Below are positions 16,701 through 23,527 of a stretch of DNA of 24,851 nt, one piece after another. Positions within the stretch are counted from its first letter, which is position 1. Each line of letters opens with the position of its first letter. The stretch spans positions 1 through 24,851 of IMG/VR virus record IMGVR_UViG_3300044846_003286; one strand, written 5' to 3'. This DNA is from a virus. The notes beneath the pieces were generated by a model, which was given only the letters and a program-made list of their open reading frames with translations, ran no database searches and had not been told where the DNA came from. Position numbers and translations under genes: made by a program.

Positions 16701-18231
16701 AGCAAGAGACTTGGTAACTTATGTTCATAAAGACCTAGATTCTGACTACACTCATGTTGGCACTAGGCTAAGAATTCTTGGGAAAAAAAATAATGATAAA
16801 AAACAAAGTTCTTTAAATTCAATAGAGCTGTTTGACGTTAATAAGTCTGTTGGAAACTTAAACTTGGTAAAGATTTCTGGAGGTGCTGGAGGAATTGGGT
16901 ATATGACAGATCCTAGCACAAACTCTGGATATTATCTTGAAATAGCATCTTTGTCTGAAGACATACTTTCATTTTATGGTTCAACTGGAGTAAGTGCCAG
17001 TATTTCTGGAGCAGTTGATATTGATACAGTAATTGAAAATATTATTTTTTACAAGGTTGAAAGAACTCCTTATGAATCACAGATTGCTGGAAAACAAAAT
17101 ATAGCAGTCCCTAGAAAGCTATTTGGAAGTCTTGCAAGAATTCTTGTAGATGAAGGAAAGTTTTTAGGGTCTGATAGATTAACTTCTCAAGAAATACCAG
17201 TTTATGACTTATCACTAGATGCAAAAATATTTAAAGATGGACAAAGAATTTCTAAAATAAAATTTTCTATATATTTAAATAACACTTTTATTGGATCAGT
17301 TACTGATGAAAATCCTTTGCAAATGCCAGAATCTGGTCTTAAAACTTGTTTGTTTACAAGAGGATCAACTAGAATGATGTTTGAAAACATATATGCTATA
17401 AAAAATTCAGCACAGGTTGGAGCCTCTATACCTCAAAGAATTAATGAAGGAGTCTCTGCTGAATCTTTAAGAAAATACTCTTTACCATTAGCAATTCAAA
17501 GAACGTATATTTCTTCGATAAACACAGAATCAAAACCAACGGTAGAATTTTATTTTGAAGAGTTTGGAACAATTCTAAGAGAGTGTGCGTACTTTAATAT
17601 AAAATATGATCAAGCATATCCAGCATTAGTTGCAAAGCTTGTACCATCGTTTACTGCAGAAAAGTCTTATGAAGTTTCTGGATTTTTAGCAGGATCTTAT
17701 GGGGCAGAGTTTTTATTATTTAATACAACAGATAAAGCAATTAACCTAAGTGAAAATTCTACTAATAGAATCATGATTCAAGGAATTACTTTTACTCAAA
17801 ATATTTCTAACGTTCTTACAGTAGATGATTATTTTAAAGAGCTGTCAAACTATTCAGATCCAGTTATTCCTAGTAGCGGCTTAATTGTTTCCCCTGGAAG
17901 ATCTGAAAAAACTTATGACAATATTAAAAATAGTAGAACAACCTATGGAAATAAATCATTCTCTATTGACTCAGTTTATATTCAAAATGAAGACTCAGCA
18001 AAAGATATTATGAAGTGGGTTCTTGATAAAACAATTAGACCAAGAAAAGTTTTTGAATTTAATACTTTTGGAACCGCACATATACAACTTGGGGACATTG
18101 TAAATATTGATTTTGATTTACCAGAGGGTGTAAAATTAGTAGATAATACTAAAAAGTTTGTTGTAATATCTGCACAGTATGGAAGGTCTTCTTCAACTGT
18201 TAAGAGTCAATTAAGGGTTATGGAGGTATAA
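13726..18231 (+). CDS. Large tail-hub minor tail protein with inserted lectin-like domain
   Basis: A 1501-residue protein. The N-terminal 400 residues hold a small module near 310-355 (VNQLPDLAREGDAYLIG, then LYVYSQEEEEFL) that resembles short modules found in many phage tail fibres. From about 423 (LKIDITDYVLDYDISKNIMA) to about 700 it looks like a hub fold, and the last 78 residues (containing FGTAHIQLGDIVNIDFDLPE) look like a closing hub strand set. Between them, at about 966-1228, is a beta-rich region with YTHVGTRLRILG, GYYLEIAS and ISKIKFSIYLNNTFIGSV that reads like a concanavalin/LamG-type sandwich. This suggests a hub carrying an inserted carbohydrate-binding domain. No peptidase or glycosidase motif was recognised. 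GAGGA lies about 6 nt before the ATG. Confidence 0.65.
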   Translation: MFLDADLIDHVQTKNSISIDSLVIAEINQNDLSNLDDFGNYRFRPDSASVVYRTLYPSYDFQDSASAYINALESNYISEYKTENPNEPLTFSTRETNRELYFSLKDCIKPFRPRSGINKIVYFGTENIDNEQFVDSIRSGSRPRYYFCSRFDKFKYWNSFRKENGQDFGISSTSPTFFTSADPSYKIEDCAPFFTYKNEVATNRIVVKVQTNLGDPSGRGMSGERLVQSNIRKNNKSIPDPLENVQKSSVPKRWKIQYLDSSNTWNDAISFNENSIRKNGSRIVDWHGHVEIYYGIKIPEMFKQSFHLYQSLQNVNQLPDLAREGDAYLIGSSTTNPGTLYVYSQEEEEFLTFDAEYGFSLLEDDDTKRVGLIKKVSNPDYFNVEGVTTYRDFIFIKGIRVVVETMYAPNKTFDLIEVSPRLKIDITDYVLDYDISKNIMATDFGLPVGGLVASTGVINLSNHDAVFTELNTFNPATKTGSIVANNLKPQIKFDFYESVLDVNGFDKFIPLKTFFSENAAVATSGLEDVSLTLRDAYFILESNKATPIFLQNCTLTMAVALLLDSIGFSNYVFKNINTANDPVIPFFFVEPDVSVAEVLQRIAKSTQTAMFFDEYNNFVVMPKEYLMPEISVRNDNPSISERLITLYGQKTGNVVPNIETISGFETKILNDGQINYTTRYIQREVSRLEQASLSLSERTYGYKSAVLWELGNQQESRTINQPTAQVGYALGAVPLNTNLGSAAPFVENYQIKNNTIDVGESAFWLPKFQGYLYANGEIIRYDAQQFIVDSPSASATNGIVWITNNNEYQKYFSTLRFNGKMTLTGLLRIYTEPFYENASGSNFEELEENVRYKNGEVKSHGRGQFGTSIVSHFAGLNSYWSNINNRKSFRMDSTNIFSSTPTEFLTSLPVSSTPALSPLGNDSQSKLNSSVNSRIANFMKQSTRSEGFSSYSALNSEGQQNTAGIQSSALILNGPYPVTQPIAPDANLNSSEARDLVTYVHKDLDSDYTHVGTRLRILGKKNNDKKQSSLNSIELFDVNKSVGNLNLVKISGGAGGIGYMTDPSTNSGYYLEIASLSEDILSFYGSTGVSASISGAVDIDTVIENIIFYKVERTPYESQIAGKQNIAVPRKLFGSLARILVDEGKFLGSDRLTSQEIPVYDLSLDAKIFKDGQRISKIKFSIYLNNTFIGSVTDENPLQMPESGLKTCLFTRGSTRMMFENIYAIKNSAQVGASIPQRINEGVSAESLRKYSLPLAIQRTYISSINTESKPTVEFYFEEFGTILRECAYFNIKYDQAYPALVAKLVPSFTAEKSYEVSGFLAGSYGAEFLLFNTTDKAINLSENSTNRIMIQGITFTQNISNVLTVDDYFKELSNYSDPVIPSSGLIVSPGRSEKTYDNIKNSRTTYGNKSFSIDSVYIQNEDSAKDIMKWVLDKTIRPRKVFEFNTFGTAHIQLGDIVNIDFDLPEGVKLVDNTKKFVVISAQYGRSSSTVKSQLRVMEV

Positions 18232-18234
18232 CAA

Positions 18235-19059
18235 ATGGCTAAAAAAAAGGACAAAGAAGCTGGTCAATTAGCTAAGGTTATAGCTGCTGCTGCAAAAACA
18301 GAAGGAATTAGTAAACAAGAATTAAAATTTGTTAAAGACCTACAATCCGCTGCAAAAAAGGGTGGGAATGTAACAAAAAAAGAGTTAGCAGTAATTAAAA
18401 AAGAAGTTTCAAAACAATCAAAAGATAAGAACAATACTGTTGCAAAATCAGCAAAAGCTGATCCTGGAAAATATTTAAGAGACCAGGTAAAAAATATTTC
18501 ATCCGCTGCAGAAGCTACTGCAATGCCACCAACCCCAGAACCAACACAAGAAGTTGTTACTGAAGAATCTGCCCCTGTAAGAATTGCAAAAAGAAACGTT
18601 ACAGACATATCTTCTTTAGTACCACAGTTTAATGCAGAGCACATTACAAGAATTCTTTTTGAAAATCTTTCTGCAATAGAGCTTTCTAGAATTGAAAGAA
18701 CTGATACAATTGAGGGCATTAATCAAAAATACTCAATCATATCTAATTTATCTGAAATAAGAAAAAAATATGATGCAACAAAGCAGCTTACCTCTATGGA
18801 AAAATCTTCTCCACTAACTTCTGTATTTTCTATTGACATTAAAAATAAAATACCTCAACAAGACTATTTAAGAATACAGGGTTTAGACTCTAAATACCAA
18901 TACCTAGACCAAAATAATGAACTAGTTGAGCGTGAAAAAGGGTCTGTGTACATTGATTCAAATGGAGATTTAGTTATAGAGCTTATAAATGTTCAAAATG
19001 ATCAGCAAGTAGAAATTGAAATAGACACAAATGGTACAATATATAAGGTGGAATCATGA
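18235..19059 (+). CDS. Lys-rich tail-region protein, function unknown
   Basis: A 274-residue protein with three parts. Residues 1-85 are highly basic, Lys/Ala-rich and probably helical. Residues about 90-115 form a Pro/Thr/Glu linker (PPTPEPTQEVVTEES). The remainder has a helical segment (ITRILFENLSAIELSRIE) and a C-terminal beta-rich part with SVYIDSNGDLVIELINVQN. GGAGGT lies about 8 nt upstream of the ATG, inside the preceding gene, and its stop overlaps the next start (ATGA). Placement among tail-tip genes suggests a virion or assembly role. I do not recognise the family. The basic N-terminus could bind DNA or an acidic partner; that is speculation. Confidence 0.65.
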   Translation: MAKKKDKEAGQLAKVIAAAAKTEGISKQELKFVKDLQSAAKKGGNVTKKELAVIKKEVSKQSKDKNNTVAKSAKADPGKYLRDQVKNISSAAEATAMPPTPEPTQEVVTEESAPVRIAKRNVTDISSLVPQFNAEHITRILFENLSAIELSRIERTDTIEGINQKYSIISNLSEIRKKYDATKQLTSMEKSSPLTSVFSIDIKNKIPQQDYLRIQGLDSKYQYLDQNNELVEREKGSVYIDSNGDLVIELINVQNDQQVEIEIDTNGTIYKVES

Positions 19060-20219
19060 TTACAACAAATGGTAAAAATATTATAGCTAAATATCTTTTA
19101 AATCAAGCCCCAGAATTTGCAAGTCATATTGCAGTTGGTGTTGGAGGAAGGTCATACCCAACCTCTTCTTCTGCAACATTTTCTGCAAGTGTGCAGTCTT
19201 TAGATTTTGAAGTTGCAAGAGTCCCAGTTTTATCAAAAGGTCTTATAAAAGAATTTGATCAAGAAACAAATCAATACATTGAAAAAATTGTTTTTAAAGG
19301 AGAGTTGCCCTCTGAACAAAGATATGAAATTACCGAAATTGGAATTTATCCTGCAGCAAATAATTCGGTAGCTGGTAATTTTGATAGTAAGATTGTTTCA
19401 ACTTTTTCTAATACTGAACCGTGGATATTTAGCAATAACGTAAACAATTCTGGAACTATTTTATATATTGCAAATGTTCCAATTGATTCTATAAATGTTG
19501 GAAATATTAAAATACAAGATCCTACATGGGAAGATTTTGTTTTTATAAATAGTAATTCTCCAATATTTCAATATTCAGAAAGACTAAATAGAGGGGAGTC
19601 TCCAAGGTACTTAGAAAGATCCTTGTCGGTTTCTGGAAGCACTTCGGTACTTTCTGGTTTTTCTGCAAGTTCCTCTGTAATTGACACATCTAGTAGTGCT
19701 TCTTATTATATTCAAAATAATGCAATTAACTTAAATTTAGGAAATAATTTGCCAACTGATGAAATAAAATTAGCTTTTTCAGTAGCAAGTTTAAGTAGAT
19801 CAGGAGTAAACTCTTTTGCACCTAAATATGTAAAAATTAGATTAGAGTTTTTAAACAACGTAGGATCTTCTGCCCTAAAAGCTTTTACAAATATTACTGT
19901 TAAAGATAATGAAATAGATGAAGTAAGATACAAAGTTATTACAAAAAAAATATCAGACTTTACAGTAGATCCAGGGTTTTCTTGGGGTGCAATAAACTCT
20001 ATAAAAATATATACCTGCACTCATGATAATGATAATGTTGTAACAGATAATTATTTTGTTCTTTATGACGGAATAAGGGTTGAAAATGTTTCTAGCTTTA
20101 ATCCACTATACTCTTTAGTTGCTGCAGAACATATAAAAACTGTAGATGAAAACCCAATTTTAAAAAGAGAGAACTCAACAAGCTTTATAGAGTATAGATT
20201 TGGTCTAGGAGGATCTTAA
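19056..20219 (+). CDS. Tail fibre-type minor tail protein
   Basis: A 387-residue protein. The N-terminus (GKNIIAKYLLNQAPEFASHI, then AVGVGG) and the segment near residues 85-98 (ELPSEQRYEITEIGIYPA) match the usual start of phage tail fibre or baseplate-attached proteins, where this domain docks the fibre on the tail tip. The rest is Ser-rich and beta-strand rich with no enzyme motif; residues about 185-345 could be a jelly-roll-like domain (inference). AAGGTGGA lies 3-4 nt before the ATG, which overlaps the previous stop. Its stop overlaps the next start, with AGGAGG at 20207-20212 serving the next gene. Confidence 0.6.
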   Translation: MITTNGKNIIAKYLLNQAPEFASHIAVGVGGRSYPTSSSATFSASVQSLDFEVARVPVLSKGLIKEFDQETNQYIEKIVFKGELPSEQRYEITEIGIYPAANNSVAGNFDSKIVSTFSNTEPWIFSNNVNNSGTILYIANVPIDSINVGNIKIQDPTWEDFVFINSNSPIFQYSERLNRGESPRYLERSLSVSGSTSVLSGFSASSSVIDTSSSASYYIQNNAINLNLGNNLPTDEIKLAFSVASLSRSGVNSFAPKYVKIRLEFLNNVGSSALKAFTNITVKDNEIDEVRYKVITKKISDFTVDPGFSWGAINSIKIYTCTHDNDNVVTDNYFVLYDGIRVENVSSFNPLYSLVAAEHIKTVDENPILKRENSTSFIEYRFGLGGS

Positions 20220-22018
20220 TGGCACAAGTAAGAATTCCTGTAGAGCAGTTGCCACCACCAGATAAAAATGGAGATCATGCATTTCAATTTAGAATTATTT
20301 CTATAGATAAAAACCAAAGATCAACCTGGTCTCAATTATATGTAGTAAAGAGTATAGGTCAGTACAGACCTTTAGAGTCAAATGTTGTTTCAGTTATATC
20401 TTCTAAAGATGTTGGATTAACTTGGGATACACCTATAATTTATAATAATTCTGCTTCACTTTCAAGTGCATCAATTTCGCATAATCATTCCCAAGATTTT
20501 AAACAGCATGACGCAGATATTTTTGTTCAATGGAACTCTGGATCAACTATGGCAGATTTTGAATATCATGCAAGAGTTAGTCAAGATACTACTAGTGTTT
20601 CAATTCCAATAAGTTCTTATAACAAAATTTCAGAATTAACTCCATTAGATTTAGAGACTTTTGATCAATACGGACAAATGTTATCTATCTCATCAGATGG
20701 AAATACTGCAATTATTGGAGCCTATCTTGGCTCAGCAAGTCCAACTCCCTATGGAGGTGTTGCATATGTATTTACTCGTTCTGGCACAACTTGGACACAG
20801 CAAGCAAAGCTTGCACCATCAGATAGAGCAGCATCCGATAATTTTGGTATCTCAGTATCTATATCAGAAGACGGAAATACAGTACTTATTGGTGCTACTG
20901 GAGAAGACACTTCTCCAAATAGCAGCAACGGTGCTGTATATGTATTTACTCGTTCTGGAACGACCTGGACACAGCAAGCAAAGCTTCTAGCATCTGATGC
21001 AGCATCGAGTGATACTTTTGGATTCTCATCATCTATTTCAGCGGATGGAAATACAGCTTTAATTGGAGCTTACCTTGAAGATACTTCTCCAAACACAAAC
21101 AACGGTGCTGCATATGTATTTACTCGTTCTGGTACAACCTGGACACAGCAAGCAAAGCTTCTAGCATCTGATGCAGCATCAAATGATAATTTTGGTTTGT
21201 CAGTTGACATTTCATCAAATGGAAATACAGCTTTAATTGGAGCTCCATACGAAAGCACTTCTCCAAACACAAGCAACGGTGCTGTATATGTATTTACTCG
21301 TTCTGGTACAACTTGGACACAAAGACAAAAAATTGTGTCAGAAGATGCAACATCAAGTTATCTTTTTGGAGGAGTAGTTTCTATTTCTGGAGATGGATCA
21401 ACTTTTGTAGCCAGCTCTTATAGCTCTAAAGACTTTGCTTATGTATATACACTAATTGGGGATACTTGGAGACAGCAAGCAAAGTTGTTCTCAAGTGAAA
21501 ATCTTTTAGAGTATAATTTTGGAAGTGATCTTTCTATTTCATATGATGGAAATACTATTGCAGTTGGAGCTTTTGTAACTAATTCTGGAGGAGGTTTTTA
21601 TTCATTAGGAATAGGTGCAACAGCTGGTCCAGTTTCTACAGAATCTGGAGGTTGTCATATATTTACAAGACTAAATTCAGATTGGACTCAAAAACTTAGA
21701 ATCATAGATACTTCATTAAATAGTGAAAATTTTGGACGCACAGTTTCTATTTCAGGAGATGGAAAAACATTGCTTTTAGGAATTCCAACAACGGATGAAG
21801 TAAGCATTAATGGTAATGCTAACATTTATAATTTATCAAATGCAAATAAGTTTAGAGCAATAGGGGTTGTAGCCTTAAAAGATATTCCTAAAAAAAGAAT
21901 TTTTGAAGAGGATGTAGACTATCAAACAAGACTTAATGAGTACTTAGGAATTTCTGGATCAGTGCAAGGTGTGTATGATTTATTTAAAATATTTGATACT
22001 GGAATTATTAATGTTTAA
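20219..22018 (+). CDS. Tail protein with seven-repeat FG-GAP beta-propeller, probable host-recognition protein
   Basis: A 599-residue protein. Residues 1-130 form a beta-rich domain (QFRIISIDKNQRSTWSQLYV), possibly fibronectin-III-like, that could anchor it to the tail. Residues 150-545 contain seven consecutive repeats of the pattern xFGxSVSISxDGNTxLIGA...GAVYVFTRSGxTWTQ, the FG-GAP/integrin-alpha-type repeat; seven units is the number expected for a closed propeller. Repeats start at nt 20666, 20840, 21014, 21188, 21362, 21515 and 21728. The first four are exactly 174 bp each. The last 60 residues (EEDVDYQTRLNEYLGISGSV) look like a separate attachment tail. Binding to a surface glycan or protein of the host is inferred from the fold and from the tail-gene position. 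Confidence 0.8.
   Translation: MAQVRIPVEQLPPPDKNGDHAFQFRIISIDKNQRSTWSQLYVVKSIGQYRPLESNVVSVISSKDVGLTWDTPIIYNNSASLSSASISHNHSQDFKQHDADIFVQWNSGSTMADFEYHARVSQDTTSVSIPISSYNKISELTPLDLETFDQYGQMLSISSDGNTAIIGAYLGSASPTPYGGVAYVFTRSGTTWTQQAKLAPSDRAASDNFGISVSISEDGNTVLIGATGEDTSPNSSNGAVYVFTRSGTTWTQQAKLLASDAASSDTFGFSSSISADGNTALIGAYLEDTSPNTNNGAAYVFTRSGTTWTQQAKLLASDAASNDNFGLSVDISSNGNTALIGAPYESTSPNTSNGAVYVFTRSGTTWTQRQKIVSEDATSSYLFGGVVSISGDGSTFVASSYSSKDFAYVYTLIGDTWRQQAKLFSSENLLEYNFGSDLSISYDGNTIAVGAFVTNSGGGFYSLGIGATAGPVSTESGGCHIFTRLNSDWTQKLRIIDTSLNSENFGRTVSISGDGKTLLLGIPTTDEVSINGNANIYNLSNANKFRAIGVVALKDIPKKRIFEEDVDYQTRLNEYLGISGSVQGVYDLFKIFDTGIINV
20666..21361 (+). repeat. Four tandem 174-bp FG-GAP repeat units
   Basis: Units start at 20666, 20840, 21014 and 21188, each exactly 58 codons. 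The segment around TTTACTCGTTCTGG recurs at 20771, 20945, 21119 and 21293, 174 bp apart. Units 2-4 share long near-identical nucleotide stretches, so they are recent duplications or are kept alike by recombination. Three diverged units of 51, 71 and about 45 codons follow. Confidence 0.92.
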
Positions 22019-22019
22019 A

Positions 22020-22028
22020 TGGTATAAT
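22020..22028 (+). promoter_or_regulatory. Extended -10 promoter, TGGTATAAT
   Basis: TGG plus TATAAT at 22023-22028 lies in the 26-nt gap after the propeller gene. Expected transcription start is near 22035, giving a leader of about 10 nt that would hold only the AAGGAGA ribosome binding site (22034-22040) before the ATG at 22045. No -35 box at normal spacing was found. Confidence 0.55.
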
Positions 22029-22044
22029 GTAAAAAGGAGAAAAA

Positions 22045-22485
22045 ATGGCACAAATTGAAACACCAGACAGAGGTCAACCACTTGACATATCTTATTTGTC
22101 TAGAATAGTACAAGAAATAAATGCCGTATCAGCAGCTGTTAGCAATGCTGCAAATATTGCAAAAATTAAATTTAGAGATATAGTTACTCCATCTTCTCTT
22201 CAAGTTGCAAATACAGTTTTTTATGCAGAAACTCAAAAATTAAGTGATGGAAATCTTTCTACTCAGACTAGTTTAATAACAAGCTTTGACTTTTCAGGAA
22301 TGTTTAAAACAACTCCAGTAGTTACCTGCTCTATATCTCATGTGAGTGGAGTATCTAACCTAATCCCAGTTTTAAGATCGGTAACTCAAAACTCCTGTCA
22401 AGTAGAAGTATTTTCTAATAGTACATCTGGAGTATTTTCTGTAGATGTTTCAATTATTGCAATTGGTGAAAGAATTAGTTCCTAA
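22045..22485 (+). CDS. Small tail fibre / lectin-like protein
   Basis: A 146-residue protein. Residues 1-45 are helical and Ala/Asn-rich (ISYLSRIVQEINAVSAAVSN), possibly an oligomerisation stalk. Residues about 75-146 are beta-rich: FSGMFKTTPVVTCSISHVSG, then a run ending VDVSIIAIGERISS. The pattern of F-x-x-x-F, T/P-x-V and a closing strand with IAIG resembles H-type-lectin-like C-terminal domains of fibre proteins. The resemblance is from memory and weak. It is the last virion-type gene before DNA-metabolism genes and has its own promoter-like sequence and ribosome binding site. Confidence 0.55.
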   Translation: MAQIETPDRGQPLDISYLSRIVQEINAVSAAVSNAANIAKIKFRDIVTPSSLQVANTVFYAETQKLSDGNLSTQTSLITSFDFSGMFKTTPVVTCSISHVSGVSNLIPVLRSVTQNSCQVEVFSNSTSGVFSVDVSIIAIGERISS

Positions 22486-22493
22486 GAGGAAAA

Positions 22494-23006
22494 ATGTCAC
22501 AACCACAGGATAAAATAAATCCTTGCAAAAAAATATTTTTTATAAACAAAGAACTTGTAAAAGTTTTTCATATTAACAAAAGCAGCAATATTGTTAATTT
22601 TTTTAATGTAACTCAGGGTAAAGAACAGAGTATGCTGTATTCAGATTTTAAAAAGCATAGGAAAAGAGCTTATTCAATTGCAAATACTGCAAGAATTTTA
22701 AATAGATCAAGAGTACAGTTTCAAAGAATAATTGCAAAGGGTTTGATTCCTGAGCCAATTGGTGATAGTGTTGGTGGAGAGAGAGGTTTTCAAATTAATG
22801 CTTATTATTCTGAAGACCACATTTTTGAGATTAGAAACATTATGGCAACTATACATGGTGGTAGACCGAGAAAAGACGGTAAGATTACCCCTAGAAACGT
22901 TTTAACAGAGCAAGACTTGCGTTCTAGAATGGGAGATGCTATAATGCTTTATACGAAGACATCGGATGGGCGTTTCATTCCGACTTGGCAAGAAGAGACA
23001 TGGTAG
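22494..23006 (+). CDS. Helix-turn-helix DNA-binding protein (MerR-like)
   Basis: A 170-residue protein. Residues 17-55 form a small beta-rich lead-in (FFINKELVKVFHINKSSNIV). Residues about 57-91 read as a winged helix-turn-helix: RAYSIANTARILNRSRVQFQ followed by RIIAKGLIPEPIG, where S-I-A-N-T-A-R-I-L is the first helix and N-R-S-R-V-Q-F the recognition helix. The pattern is like MerR/excisionase-type domains. The C-terminal part is basic (HGGRPRKDGKITPRNVLTEQ), which also fits DNA binding. AGAGGA overlaps the previous stop and lies 3 nt before the ATG. It sits at the boundary between tail and replication genes, so it may regulate the switch between gene groups (inference) or act in replication or packaging. 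Confidence 0.75.
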   Translation: MSQPQDKINPCKKIFFINKELVKVFHINKSSNIVNFFNVTQGKEQSMLYSDFKKHRKRAYSIANTARILNRSRVQFQRIIAKGLIPEPIGDSVGGERGFQINAYYSEDHIFEIRNIMATIHGGRPRKDGKITPRNVLTEQDLRSRMGDAIMLYTKTSDGRFIPTWQEETW

Positions 23007-23015
23007 GAGACCAAA

Positions 23016-23219
23016 ATGTCAGAAACAACAAATGTTTCAGTAACACTAGGATATACGTTAAACCTTGGAAATTTTCAAAGTCTTAGAATTGATTTAGGAA
23101 TTACAGACTTTGTTCGTAATGGAGAAAATACAGATCAGGCTCTTGACAGAGTTTATGAATTTGTAGAAAATAAAGTTATTCAAAAGGTAGAAGAAGCAAA
23201 GAAAGAACTAGAGGATTAG
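23016..23219 (+). CDS. Small conserved-type protein next to replication genes, unknown
   Basis: A 67-residue protein with an N-terminal beta pair (VSVTLGYTLNLGNFQSLRID) and a C-terminal charged helix (DRVYEFVENKVIQKVEEAKK). No signal peptide, membrane segment or metal-binding motif is seen. The arrangement of GNFQSLRID plus a terminal helix recalls small phage proteins of unknown function found near replication genes. Its ribosome binding site is TAGGAGA, and its TAG stop overlaps the next GTG start (TAGTG). A role in DNA replication is inferred only from its neighbours. Confidence 0.7.
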   Translation: MSETTNVSVTLGYTLNLGNFQSLRIDLGITDFVRNGENTDQALDRVYEFVENKVIQKVEEAKKELED

Positions 23220-23527
23220 TGGCTGAGAAGAAAGATCGCTTTGCATTAATATCTAGATATAAGAAATTAACAAAAGAAAAAAACTTAACAGAAGAAAATA
23301 TAAACATACACATTCAGCAATGGGCTGCAGACTCGTTGATTGAGTCGTATGGTGTAGAGCAAAGTTATGATCTAATTGAATATTATGTGGGTGTATCTGC
23401 ATCTCCAACTTGGAAATGGTTGGTAGACAATGCCCACAAAGTTTATGATGCAAAAAAAATAAAAGAAGAAGATGATGTAGCTAGAAAGCTACTAAAGGAA
23501 CAAGCAAAGGAATGGCTAAATAGATAA
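23219..23527 (+). CDS. Small helical protein upstream of DnaB helicase, unknown
   Basis: A 102-residue, mostly helical protein starting at GTG 23219, which overlaps the previous stop; it is in the correct frame and no later start keeps the full length. It contains RYKKLTKEKNLTEENINIHI, a middle helix (WAADSLIESYGVEQSYDLIE) and a basic/acidic C-terminal helix. Its TAA stop overlaps the helicase ATG (TAATG), so the two proteins are probably translated together. Position and size would fit a helicase accessory or loader, but no loader motif (no ATPase P-loop) is visible, so this stays a hypothesis. Confidence 0.7.
   Translation: MAEKKDRFALISRYKKLTKEKNLTEENINIHIQQWAADSLIESYGVEQSYDLIEYYVGVSASPTWKWLVDNAHKVYDAKKIKEEDDVARKLLKEQAKEWLNR

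Noticed and set aside
20661-20990. Second forward frame over the propeller repeats
   Set aside because: It is an out-of-frame reading of the 174-bp repeats, which stays open because the repeat length is a multiple of three. The main frame has clear FG-GAP repeats.
20666-21361. CRISPR-like or other non-coding repeat array
   Set aside because: Repeats are in-frame, 174 bp, without unique spacers and encode a known repeat fold.
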